Shown piece by piece: positions 7,891-15,743 of a stretch of 64,000 nucleotides of DNA; the first letter of the stretch is position 1, and each line of letters begins with the position of its first letter. A program made the position numbers and the translations under genes. Origin of the DNA: Synechococcus sp. HK05 (GTDB lineage: Bacteria > Cyanobacteriota > Cyanobacteriia > PCC-6307 > Cyanobiaceae); assembly GCF_019104765.1 (NCBI RefSeq), contig NZ_JAHRXJ010000004.1, forward strand, positions 419,640-483,639, in the 5' to 3' direction. The notes beneath the pieces are model-generated. The model was not told where the DNA came from and ran no database searches. It was given only the letters and a program-made list of their open reading frames with translations.

Positions 7891-8481
7891 TCAGATGCGC
7901 AGCAATTCCTGCGCCAGCGGCCGCAAGGCGGCGGGATCACGCAGCAATTGCGGATGGGTGAGCACGGGCAGCGCGCGGGCTGTTCCCACCGGCAACACGG
8001 CTCGCCAACCCGGAAGTACCGCCAGATCGAGAGCCGAATAGAAGCTGTGGCACTCAACCCCACGCAACCCTTCGAGGTTGGTGTTGAGCTCCTGCAGCAA
8101 CGCACTGCCGCACCGCAGATCGGCCAACCCGCGAAACACACGGCGGGGCCAGGGCTGGGCTGTCCAGGTGCCCTGCTGCGGGCTGCCCAGGCTGATGAAG
8201 CGGCGCACCCGCCGCCGGCCGCCCAGCTGCTGGATCCAGCTGCGGGCAATCACCCCACCCATGGAAAAACCGAGCACGTCCATGGGTCCCTCACCAGGTG
8301 CAACCGCTTCGATCTGCCGCTGCAACTGCACAGCGGCCTCGTGCACTGGGGTCAACCCGAAGCGCAGCGGCAGGGCTGGGATCAACAGATCGGGCCGCCG
8401 TCCACCCAGTTGCTCACGCAGTGCCCGAAACACCTCCGGGGTATCCAGCAGGCCATGCACCAAAACCAGGGGTGGATGCAC
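7891..8481 (-). CDS. Alpha/beta hydrolase, lipase-like
   Basis: About 196 residues. LVLVHGLLD near the N-terminus supplies the oxyanion His-Gly, and GFSMGG is the nucleophile elbow with its Ser; LGSPQQGTW follows, as in triacylglycerol lipases and related esterases. The catalytic Asp and a His near the C-terminus (LTHPQ) fit the fold. No signal peptide, so probably cytoplasmic. The GTG at 8481 has GGAGG 9 nt upstream; a TTG at 8490 is also possible. It sits upstream of the glycosyltransferase gene on the same strand and may be co-transcribed. The substrate is unknown. Confidence 0.8.
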   Translation of the reverse strand: MHPPLVLVHGLLDTPEVFRALREQLGGRRPDLLIPALPLRFGLTPVHEAAVQLQRQIEAVAPGEGPMDVLGFSMGGVIARSWIQQLGGRRRVRRFISLGSPQQGTWTAQPWPRRVFRGLADLRCGSALLQELNTNLEGLRGVECHSFYSALDLAVLPGWRAVLPVGTARALPVLTHPQLLRDPAALRPLAQELLRI

Positions 8482-8683
8482 GCGCGCCAACCTCCAACAC
8501 CAGACCGGATCTCAATTCAAGACAAATCAGACCAATGCTCAGGCGCAGGGCGCGGTGCGGATCTCCGCCTTCACCGGCAGTCGTTAACCGGGAAACACTC
8601 ACGTGTGACACCACAAACGCTTTAAACGAATGACCGCAGTTCATTAACCAGCGCTTTACCGGCTCAAAAAACGTCGCAGGAGG

Positions 8684-10330
8684 ATGTCTAGAAACAGCAC
8701 TAAACCCGTTATGGCATTTCTTCGCGCACCACAATCAAGCGTGGACCTCGGTGGCGCAGAGATCGTTGCGTATGACAACGATCGCAGCATTGCTGCCGTG
8801 ATCACGGGTGGATCCACCCTCTCGCTGGTGAGCTATAGGAAAGGACTGAACAGCCCCAAGGTGGTCGGCGAGCTGGATCTACCGGGCAATGCGCAGAGCG
8901 TAGACATCAACAAGGATGGGCTGATCGCCGTCGCTGTAGCAGTCAACGATCGTAACGACGGCCGCATTTACTTCTACCAGATCAATAATAACGGTGCCAC
9001 ACCGAAAGGAAGCGTTGAGGTTGGCAACCTACCGGATTCAATCAGCTTCACACCGGATGGTAAAACTCTGGTAAGCGCCAATGAGGGCGAACCCAACGAG
9101 TTCTACGGCACCGAGGATGGCGTCGACCCCGAAGGCAGCATCTCAGTGGTGCGCATCAACGCGCGCAAGCCCGGCCGTTCGAAGGTGAGCAGCCTCGATT
9201 TCTCTGGCTACAGCACCGAAGAATTGCGAGGCCGGGGAGTCCGCATCAGCGGAGAGAACCCCAATCCGCTGCAAGATATCGAACCCGAATACGTGAGCAT
9301 CAGCGATGACGGGCGGGAAGCCTTCATCACGCTGCAGGAAAACAACGCCATCGCCCGCGTTGACATCAAACAAGGCAAGATCAAAGACATCTTCAGCCAG
9401 GGACTGAAGGATTGGTCTGGCACCGAGATCGACACCACAGACAAAGACGGCGTGTATGCACCCGGGATGCGCACCGTCTTCGGTCTGCGGATGGCCGATG
9501 GCTTGGACACCTTCCGCCATCAGGGCAAGACCTATGTGATCACGGCCAATGAAGGCGATGGCCGCGTGAGACCCGACGATGTGAATTTTGAAGCCACCCT
9601 CGCCGATGGCACCACCTATTCCTATGGCGACAATCTCGTTGAGGGTGCACTCAGCTCGATCGAGGATGAGCTCACTGGAGCCACCATCTACGTGTATGGC
9701 GCTGCAGACGTGGGCAACCGCGGCAACTTCGAAGCGGATCAAGGCGATGAACTGTTCATCACCCTGAAGTACGGACCCGTGAGCGACGATGAGTTCTACA
9801 GCGATGAACTGCGTGCAGGGAAGCTGAGCGAGGGTGATGCCACCCTCATCAGCGAAGGGCGGCTCAAAACCGTGAAGGATGCCAACGATTCGATCACAGG
9901 CGTGAAGACCTTCGGTGGGCGGAGCTTCAGCATCTACACCGCTAACGGAAAGCTGGTGTACGACTCCGGCAACCTGCTAGACCAAATCACCAACGCCGCA
10001 GGCTTCTATGACGATGGCCGCAGCGACGACAAGAGCGTTGAACCGGAGTCGGTGGTCACGGCCTTGATCGGCAAACGCCGCTTTGCCTTCATCGGCCTGG
10101 AGCGCCCCTACAACCAGAACGATCCGGAGGAACTGGGCACCTTCATTCCGGTGTTTGAGATCACCAAGCCCAACAAGCCTTCCTATGTGGGCGCCTTCAG
10201 TGCGGCTGAGTCGCTGTCACCGGAAGGGCTCCACTGGGTTTCAGGCGGCAACCGCGGCGGCCATCTGTTGGTGGCCAACGAAGTGAGCGGAACTCTCGAT
10301 GCGTTCCGCTTCAATCTCGGCATGATCTGA
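8684..10330 (+). CDS. Choice-of-anchor I family beta-propeller protein
   Basis: A 548-residue protein of the choice-of-anchor I type, a beta-propeller family related to esterase-like phytases. Characteristic stretches are GGAEIVAYDND, LPDSISFTPDG, LVSANEGEP, VITANEGDGR and the C-terminal FIGLERP. The family is usually surface-anchored or secreted and calcium-dependent, but no classical signal peptide is seen here, so export could follow another route. AGGAGG directly abuts the ATG at 8684; an ATG at 8711 has no Shine-Dalgarno. Transcribed alone, divergent from the hydrolase. It may act on extracellular phosphate esters, but that is inference. Confidence 0.8.
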   Translation: MSRNSTKPVMAFLRAPQSSVDLGGAEIVAYDNDRSIAAVITGGSTLSLVSYRKGLNSPKVVGELDLPGNAQSVDINKDGLIAVAVAVNDRNDGRIYFYQINNNGATPKGSVEVGNLPDSISFTPDGKTLVSANEGEPNEFYGTEDGVDPEGSISVVRINARKPGRSKVSSLDFSGYSTEELRGRGVRISGENPNPLQDIEPEYVSISDDGREAFITLQENNAIARVDIKQGKIKDIFSQGLKDWSGTEIDTTDKDGVYAPGMRTVFGLRMADGLDTFRHQGKTYVITANEGDGRVRPDDVNFEATLADGTTYSYGDNLVEGALSSIEDELTGATIYVYGAADVGNRGNFEADQGDELFITLKYGPVSDDEFYSDELRAGKLSEGDATLISEGRLKTVKDANDSITGVKTFGGRSFSIYTANGKLVYDSGNLLDQITNAAGFYDDGRSDDKSVEPESVVTALIGKRRFAFIGLERPYNQNDPEELGTFIPVFEITKPNKPSYVGAFSAAESLSPEGLHWVSGGNRGGHLLVANEVSGTLDAFRFNLGMI

Positions 10331-10342
10331 GCCTGCCTCACC

Positions 10343-10741
10343 TCATGAAGCGCTAAACAGCTGCCGGATCTGGGGGCTCTTCTCGGGGCAGAGCATGGGG
10401 GAGTAGTAGCGCACCGCTGCGATTTCCACCTGCTCCGGGCTGATCCCCTTGAAATCAATCGCGGCTTGTTCGAATTGCTCCGCCAGTTGCTGCTCCATCT
10501 GGTCCAGCGTTTCGGTGGAGGTCACCCCAGCCCCCTCAGGGCGAAGCGTGTCGCACAGCAGGCGGGCATACAAACGCGCCGCGCATCCGGTATGACCAAA
10601 ACGGCTGACGCAGCTGGCCAACTCCGGACTCACCGGCACCGACGGCAACGGTGGAGGCTCCAGGAGCTGGGCCAGCGCCGGAGCCTCGAGACCCATCAAC
10701 AGCGCTAGTCGCGCGGCCCATCGCCACCAACCGCCACTCAC
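10343..10741 (-). CDS. Small secreted protein, unknown function
   Basis: A 132-residue protein with a signal peptide (WWRWAARLALLMGLEAPALAQ) and four cysteines in the mature part (ASCVSRFGHTGC, LLCDTL, MLCPEK). I do not recognise the family. It overlaps the upstream lipoprotein gene by 4 nt (ATGA), so the two are coupled and both are exported to the periplasm. Convergent with the choice-of-anchor gene 12 nt away. Confidence 0.7.
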   Translation of the reverse strand: MSGGWWRWAARLALLMGLEAPALAQLLEPPPLPSVPVSPELASCVSRFGHTGCAARLYARLLCDTLRPEGAGVTSTETLDQMEQQLAEQFEQAAIDFKGISPEQVEIAAVRYYSPMLCPEKSPQIRQLFSAS

Positions 10742-11265
10742 CGAAAACGCTCCGGCTGGCAGCTCCGGAAGCGCTCCACTTCCGGCTCGTTCAGCCGCGG
10801 TGCAGCACCAGGCCCTGCCAGAAGCAGCTCGGGATGCACCTGACGCAGGGCTGTAGCGGCGCGATTCAGGGCTTCAGCCGCTGAGGCCTCCTGGCTGGCC
10901 TGCTCGCGCTCCCAGCGCTCTCGGCGCTCCGCCTCCTGGCGCCGCCAGGTCTCCACAGCCTGCTCATACACGTCTTGCTCGGCTTGCTGGTCGTAGATGG
11001 TGAGGCGGCGCTGCTCCTCCGGATCCAGGGGCTTGGGGCCTGGGCTGGGGGTGTAGGTGGCCGATTCAATCTCGGCCCGTTGTTGCTGGGCAGCCTGAAA
11101 GCGATCAAGCAACAGGGGTAGGCGCTCTTGATTGCGGGTGCAGAGGCTGAGCAAGCGCTGCTGCTCCGCCAGACGCTCGCGTTCCTGGGGCGAAGGAGCT
11201 GTTGAGCGGCAACTCGCCAACAACACCACAACCAGCAGGGGCAGCAGCCGGAATCGGCGGATCAC
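10738..11265 (-). CDS. Putative lipoprotein with charged coiled-coil
   Basis: A 175-residue protein. The N-terminus MIRRFRLLPLLVVVLLASC is a lipoprotein signal with lipobox LASC. The mature part is rich in Glu, Gln and Arg (for example WRRQEAERRERWEREQASQ) and predicts a long helix or coiled coil, with few cysteines. Function unknown. First gene of a two-gene unit with the secreted protein at 10343-10741. Confidence 0.7.
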   Translation of the reverse strand: MIRRFRLLPLLVVVLLASCRSTAPSPQERERLAEQQRLLSLCTRNQERLPLLLDRFQAAQQQRAEIESATYTPSPGPKPLDPEEQRRLTIYDQQAEQDVYEQAVETWRRQEAERRERWEREQASQEASAAEALNRAATALRQVHPELLLAGPGAAPRLNEPEVERFRSCQPERFR

Positions 11266-11388
11266 ACGAACCCTGGGGCTTTAACCACTCTGACAGCAGA
11301 AGCCCAGGGCTGACGGGTTGCCCCCAAATGGGGGTAGCGACTGCCGCCGCATTGCTCGTAGCTGTAGCGAGCCGATCACAGCGGATCC

Positions 11389-11607
11389 TTGGAGAACATC
11401 GCAGCCCACCTGGCCAAGCTGAAGGCTGAGCTCGATCAGGCCCGCCAGAGCGGTGACACGGCCAAGATCAACCACCTCGCGAGCGAGCTCAAGGATCTGG
11501 AGGCCTACCAGCAGCACCACCCCGGCGAGCAGAAGGATCCCTCACCGCTGGAGGTGTATTGCGACCTCAACCCACAAGCCCCTGAGTGCCTCGTGTACGA
11601 CGACTGA
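11389..11607 (+). CDS. cp12: CP12-like regulator of GAPDH/phosphoribulokinase
   Basis: A 72-residue CP12-like protein. The C-terminus ends in YCDLNPQAPECLVYDD, the redox Cys pair and GAPDH-binding tail of CP12, and the middle has a helical segment (HLASELKDLEAYQ) at the place of the usual AWD-VEEL core. The N-terminal cysteine pair is absent, as in some picocyanobacterial CP12s, so only the C-terminal disulfide could respond to redox. CP12 shuts down Calvin-cycle GAPDH and PRK in the dark. TTG at 11389 must be the start: an in-frame TAG lies at 11365 and there is no internal Met. Confidence 0.85.
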   Translation: MENIAAHLAKLKAELDQARQSGDTAKINHLASELKDLEAYQQHHPGEQKDPSPLEVYCDLNPQAPECLVYDD

Positions 11608-11611
11608 ACCC

Positions 11612-11842
11612 ATGAGCCAACAGGATGCGCGGATCACCATTGGCGAATTGGAGGCCAATTACCAGCTGTATTGCAAAGCCCTGAAGATGTTGATCGCTGA
11701 GAAGCGAACCCTCAACAAGATTCAGCGCACCGTGTGTTGGGGGCGACTCGAGACACTGCATCATTGCTTACCCAAGCACTACAAGTCGCCCCAATATCTC
11801 TACGCCCAACTGACGCGAGACGAACAAAAGGTTGCGACCTGA
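11612..11842 (+). CDS. Small conserved-looking protein, unknown
   Basis: A 76-residue soluble protein starting 4 nt after the cp12 stop, probably co-transcribed with it. It is mostly helical and basic (YCKALKMLIAEKRTLNKIQR, then LETLHHCLPKHYKSPQYL) with no motif I recognise. The ATG at 11612 is the first start after the cp12 stop. Confidence 0.65.
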   Translation: MSQQDARITIGELEANYQLYCKALKMLIAEKRTLNKIQRTVCWGRLETLHHCLPKHYKSPQYLYAQLTRDEQKVAT

Positions 11843-11894
11843 GCGCATCCAGCACTCCTGGGCCCGATGATGACCACTCGCCTGGGGCTGCGCG

Positions 11895-12581
11895 ATGGAC
11901 TTCACGCCGTATCTCGACAGCCTCAGCAACGGCCATCTCGATGAGGTGCTGTTGTCGGTAGCCGTGCAGGGCAAGGTCGCCCTTGCCCTGAAGGGGCGTT
12001 TCTTTCTGCGCTGCCTGTGTGAAAGCTTTAGCTCGTCCACCTTGATCGGTTGCGCCGTCACCGATGAGCAGAGTTGCCTCAGCTACCTCCAGCAAGAGCC
12101 CTATGAACTGCTGATCTGCACCGACTTTCTGGAGAACGGCAACGGATTTGAACTGGCCCGCAAGGCACGCCAGTTGCAACCCCAACTGAAGGTGGTGGTG
12201 TTGGCCCTCGGTGATGCCATCCCGGTGGAATACGCCGAAGCCAGTTGGCTGGAGGCCGTGGTGGCGGAAGCGGATTTCATCGAAGACCAGAAACCGCTCG
12301 AAGCAGCCGTGATGGCCGTCATGGGCAATCACTCCTACCGAAGCCCTTCCCTCCGCTCCGGCCAGCTCCCCTATCTGAGTTGCCCGCGGCTGACGCCGCG
12401 CGAATACGAGGTGCTCGATCTGCTGGCCAGCGGCCTCACCGACCGCGAAATCGCCGAACAACTGGTGGTGAGCGAAGAAACAGCCCGCACCTACACCAAA
12501 CGCCTGCTCAAAACCCTGGAGGTGAACAACCGGGTGCAGGCCGTGCTCAAAGGGATGCGCTGCGGCATGGTTCAGATCTGA
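11895..12581 (+). CDS. Response regulator, LuxR/NarL-type
   Basis: A 228-residue regulator. The N-terminal receiver-like domain has ELLICTDFLENGNG (Asp of the phosphorylation site in TDF). The C-terminal LuxR domain is clear: LTPREYEVLDLLASGLTDREIAEQL followed by SEETARTYTKRLLKTLEVNNR. It binds DNA as a dimer when its receiver is activated. No histidine kinase is adjacent, and the receiver is somewhat degenerate around its first acidic cluster, so it may be an orphan or atypical regulator. Confidence 0.85.
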   Translation: MDFTPYLDSLSNGHLDEVLLSVAVQGKVALALKGRFFLRCLCESFSSSTLIGCAVTDEQSCLSYLQQEPYELLICTDFLENGNGFELARKARQLQPQLKVVVLALGDAIPVEYAEASWLEAVVAEADFIEDQKPLEAAVMAVMGNHSYRSPSLRSGQLPYLSCPRLTPREYEVLDLLASGLTDREIAEQLVVSEETARTYTKRLLKTLEVNNRVQAVLKGMRCGMVQI

Positions 12582-12633
12582 ACCAACTGCCAAAGGCAGA
12601 GCCCCACAACGCGCCCATACTGCGGGTCGATGC

Positions 12634-13443
12634 ATGCAGCAACAGCCCATGGCGCCTCGTCTGTCGGCTTTGATTCCTGTGGCGGCCCTGGGGTTGAGCC
12701 TGCCGATCGCCGCGCTGGCGGCTCCGGCCCAGGCAGCTCCCAGCAGCTGCCCCACCCCGATGCTCGGGCGCTACGCCGTGATGGGCATGGGGGTGCAAAA
12801 CGGCAACGGACGCAACACCCCCACGGCGCATCTGCGCGAAGAGCGCTGGCTCGCTGGCGGAACGCTGCAGGGAACGGTGGTGGAGCGGCTCGGCCGCGCT
12901 GAGCGCCAGGCCAGCTACAGCGGAACGGCGCGTCTGGCAGCGGGCTGCGTGTTGCAGCTGGAGCGCCAATTGCCCTGGGGCAGCGAGCGCAGTGAAGTGG
13001 TGCTCGATGGCAAAGGCCGCCCGCTCTACAGCCTCAACCGCAACGCCGGCAGCGTGATCACCAGCCGCTGGTTGCCGATGGCACCCGGCCGCTGCCAGGC
13101 ATCCGATCTCAATGGCCTGGTGCTCAGCAGCCAGGTGGGGCTCACCTGGCGGAACGGTGGCTGGAGCCCCAACGCTGTGGTGCAACGGGAGCAATGGCGT
13201 GATGGTGCGGTGAACGGCTTGGCGCTCTCCAGCTATGGCGGCGTGGGTGAAACCGCTAGCTACAGCGGCCAACTGAAGCTGGATCCCAGCAGCTGCTGGG
13301 GCAGCCTCAGCGAACGAGACGCCAAGGGCGTTGGCTACAACTACCGTGCGCTGCTGGTGAAGGGCCGCTCCGGCGCCCGCGGCTACTTCTACCTGCAGCG
13401 CGATCCAGACGACCTCACCGCCGGCTGGCTGGTGCGCGACTAA
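12634..13443 (+). CDS. Secreted two-repeat protein, unknown function
   Basis: A 269-residue protein with a signal peptide (LSALIPVAALGLSLPIAALAAPAQA). The mature protein looks like two related halves: REERWLAGGTLQGTVVER...ASYSGTARLAAGC in the first, and REQWRDGAVNGLALSSYG...ASYSGQLKLDPSSC in the second, each followed by a serine/glycine-rich strand region, which suggests an internal duplication of a beta-rich domain. The family is unknown to me. The stop overlaps the convergent selD stop by 4 nt. Confidence 0.7.
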   Translation: MQQQPMAPRLSALIPVAALGLSLPIAALAAPAQAAPSSCPTPMLGRYAVMGMGVQNGNGRNTPTAHLREERWLAGGTLQGTVVERLGRAERQASYSGTARLAAGCVLQLERQLPWGSERSEVVLDGKGRPLYSLNRNAGSVITSRWLPMAPGRCQASDLNGLVLSSQVGLTWRNGGWSPNAVVQREQWRDGAVNGLALSSYGGVGETASYSGQLKLDPSSCWGSLSERDAKGVGYNYRALLVKGRSGARGYFYLQRDPDDLTAGWLVRD

Positions 13444-15548
13444 CCCATCACCTGGCCAATCAAGGCGGCTTGGTGGAAGCCAGCCGCCTGAACCGCCGCC
13501 AGGGCCGCCGGGGCTGAGGCCTCAGGCAGCGCCGCCAGCAGCGGACCGCAGGTTTGCGGGTCGATCCACAGCTGCTGCTGGGCAGCCGTGGAGGCGCCGC
13601 TGAGCTGCAGCGGGCCGGGAGGCTCCAGCCAAGCTAGAGCCCGCGCATTGGCGGGCGCCAGGGTGCTGCTGAACCCCTGCCCCAACAGCTCCAATGCCCC
13701 AGGCAGAGCGGTGATCGCCTCGGGATCCAACAGCACCTGCTGAGCGGGGCCGAGCATCTCCCCCAGATGGCCGAGCAAGCCAAAGCCCGTCACATCGGTA
13801 CAGGCCTGGCAGCCGTGGGCCGCGAGCAGCTCCACCAGGGGCGCCTGGCTCTGCTGCATCACCTGCAGGGCCGCATCAATCCAGGCGGGCCGCGCCGCAC
13901 CCACCATCGCCGCCGCAAACAGCACCCCCGACCCAATCGGCCGGGTGAGCAACAACCGCTGGCCTGCGGCCAATGGCCCCTTCGGCCAGTGGCGCTCCGG
14001 CGCCACCAACCCGTTCACCACCAGGCTCAGCCCCAGCCCAGCACCATCGCGCCCCTCAAGGGTGTGCCCGCCCAACAGCGTTGCCCCCTGGGGCTCGAGC
14101 ACCGAACGCACCCCCGCCAGGCTCTGCAGCAGCCATTCCTCCTGCAACGCCGGCGCCGCCTCCGGCAGGGTCACCACCGCCTGCAGGCTGTGCACCCGAG
14201 CCCCGCAGGCCCATAGGTCGCTGCAGGCATGCAAGGTGGTGAGCCGGGCGTTGAGCCAGGGGTCATCCAGCAGGGCCGGAAAGCCATCCACGCTCTGCAG
14301 CAACAAGGCACCGCTCGTGCTGGTCTCCACGCAGGCGGCGTCCTCCGCGGCGGGGTGATCGCCGGTGGGGGAGAGCCGCCCGAGGGCAGCCTCCAGCGGG
14401 GCAGCCGGCAGCTTGGCCGCACAGCCGCGGCAGGCCATCGGTGTGGCAGCCGCATCCATGGCCGCCGCCGGGGCGAAGCCCTGCATGAAGCGGCGATCGA
14501 TGCGGTCTTTCCAGCGCCATAACCAGCGCGCGGGGCCCCGTTGCCATGGCCCGTAGAGCGCGAGGGCCTGCGGCGAAGCCGAGCCAGCCCCCCCGCCATC
14601 GCCGAGCAACTGCAAGGCCCATCGCTGCGGCCGCCAGCGGCGCAGCGGCCGGGGCGGATCCGCCAGCTGGCGCCGCAGATTCTCCGCGAGGATCGGCGCC
14701 GCGCGCACCGCCCACACCCCGGCTGCAGGCCTGGGGTCTGCCGCAATCACGGCGCAATCGCCGCTGGCAAACACCCGCTCAACGCCCGGCACCGCCAGGG
14801 TGGCGTTGGTGAGCACTCGGCCGGTGGCCGCCTCCACCGGCAGATCACTGGCCGCCAGCCAACCCGGCGCCTGGCTGCCCGTGCAGGCCAGATCGGCGGG
14901 CACCTGATCCGCCACGCCCCGCTGCAAGGCAATCCCAGCGCGGGCAAGCAGTTGCTCAGCCGCCCGTTCCGCCGCGGCCGAACCCAGCTGAAGATGCTCA
15001 CCCCGCAGCAGCAGCTCCGGCTGAAACCCGCGGGCCCGCAGGGCCAGGGCCACCTCCACCGCCGCGGCACCGCCACCGCGAATGCGCAGACGTGGGTCGG
15101 CATCCGGCTGCTGGAGCTGCGCCAAGCGCTGCTCCAACCAGGCCAGAAAGGGCTCGAGCGGCTTCACGATTTGCACCGCGCCATTGGCCTCAGCGGGCCA
15201 GCGGGTGATACAGCCCACATTCAGGCTCAGGGTGTGAAAGCGCAGGGGCGGGCGGCCTTCAAGCAGCAGCTCCCGGCGCTCTAGGGCCACGCCGGTGATC
15301 TCCGCCTGCACAAAGCCCACGCCAGCGCGGCGGCACAGATCGCGCAGATCAATGGCACAAGCCTCCAGCGGATAGAGCCCCGCCAACAGGCCGGGCACCA
15401 TGCCGGAATAGAGCGCCGTGCTGGTGCGGTTCACCAGCAACACCGCCACATCAGCGGGGCGGCTGGCGGGCCGCATGATCCAGCGGCGCAGCAGCAGCGC
15501 GTGGGTGTGGCCGCAACCAGCCAACACCAACAGCGCTGCGGCGTGCAA
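13440..15548 (-). CDS. selD: FAD-dependent dehydrogenase fused to selenide, water dikinase
   Basis: A 702-residue fusion. Residues 1 to about 350 are an NDH-2-like flavin domain (LVLAGCGHTHALLLRRW for FAD; FASGDCAVI for the second flavin contact). From about 370 the SelD domain has RGCAAKL, with the active-site Cys and Lys of selenophosphate synthetase, then SVDGFPALL, TTLHACSDLWACGA and VTGFGLLGHLGEM. SelD makes selenophosphate for 2-selenouridine tRNA or selenoproteins; the flavin domain probably feeds reduced selenium. TTG at 15548 is the likely start, 3 nt after the stop of the small upstream gene and in the same frame. Confidence 0.88.
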   Translation of the reverse strand: MHAAALLVLAGCGHTHALLLRRWIMRPASRPADVAVLLVNRTSTALYSGMVPGLLAGLYPLEACAIDLRDLCRRAGVGFVQAEITGVALERRELLLEGRPPLRFHTLSLNVGCITRWPAEANGAVQIVKPLEPFLAWLEQRLAQLQQPDADPRLRIRGGGAAAVEVALALRARGFQPELLLRGEHLQLGSAAAERAAEQLLARAGIALQRGVADQVPADLACTGSQAPGWLAASDLPVEAATGRVLTNATLAVPGVERVFASGDCAVIAADPRPAAGVWAVRAAPILAENLRRQLADPPRPLRRWRPQRWALQLLGDGGGAGSASPQALALYGPWQRGPARWLWRWKDRIDRRFMQGFAPAAAMDAAATPMACRGCAAKLPAAPLEAALGRLSPTGDHPAAEDAACVETSTSGALLLQSVDGFPALLDDPWLNARLTTLHACSDLWACGARVHSLQAVVTLPEAAPALQEEWLLQSLAGVRSVLEPQGATLLGGHTLEGRDGAGLGLSLVVNGLVAPERHWPKGPLAAGQRLLLTRPIGSGVLFAAAMVGAARPAWIDAALQVMQQSQAPLVELLAAHGCQACTDVTGFGLLGHLGEMLGPAQQVLLDPEAITALPGALELLGQGFSSTLAPANARALAWLEPPGPLQLSGASTAAQQQLWIDPQTCGPLLAALPEASAPAALAAVQAAGFHQAALIGQVMG

Positions 15549-15551
15549 CGG

Positions 15552-15734
15552 TCAGTCCACGTTCAGCTGACCGTCGTCATCCCAGCTGAGCAGCGACGGC
15601 AATCCATCGCGCCCGTGGGACGACCCCACCCGAGCCACCCTGGAACGACCATTCACAAGCGGAATCAAGCGGCTGAGCTGCTCGGTGATGCGCTCACTGG
15701 CTGGGGTGACGGGTGGTGAGGCCTGGTCGGTCAT
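15552..15734 (-). CDS. Small soluble protein, unknown
   Basis: A 60-residue protein with a helix (SERITEQLSRLIPLVNGR) and an acidic end (LLSWDDDGQLNVD). It ends 3 nt before the TTG start of selD, in the same frame and separated only by TGA-CCG, so the two are very likely co-transcribed. No family recognised. Confidence 0.6.
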   Translation of the reverse strand: MTDQASPPVTPASERITEQLSRLIPLVNGRSRVARVGSSHGRDGLPSLLSWDDDGQLNVD

Positions 15735-15743
15735 GCCATCACT

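Noticed and set aside
15546..15554. TGA in frame between the 60-residue protein and SelD, which might be read as selenocysteine
   Set aside because: SelD neighbourhood makes this tempting, but the normal SelD-fusion N-terminus begins right after it with a TTG start, no SECIS-like hairpin was seen after the TGA, and sharing a frame has a one-in-three chance.
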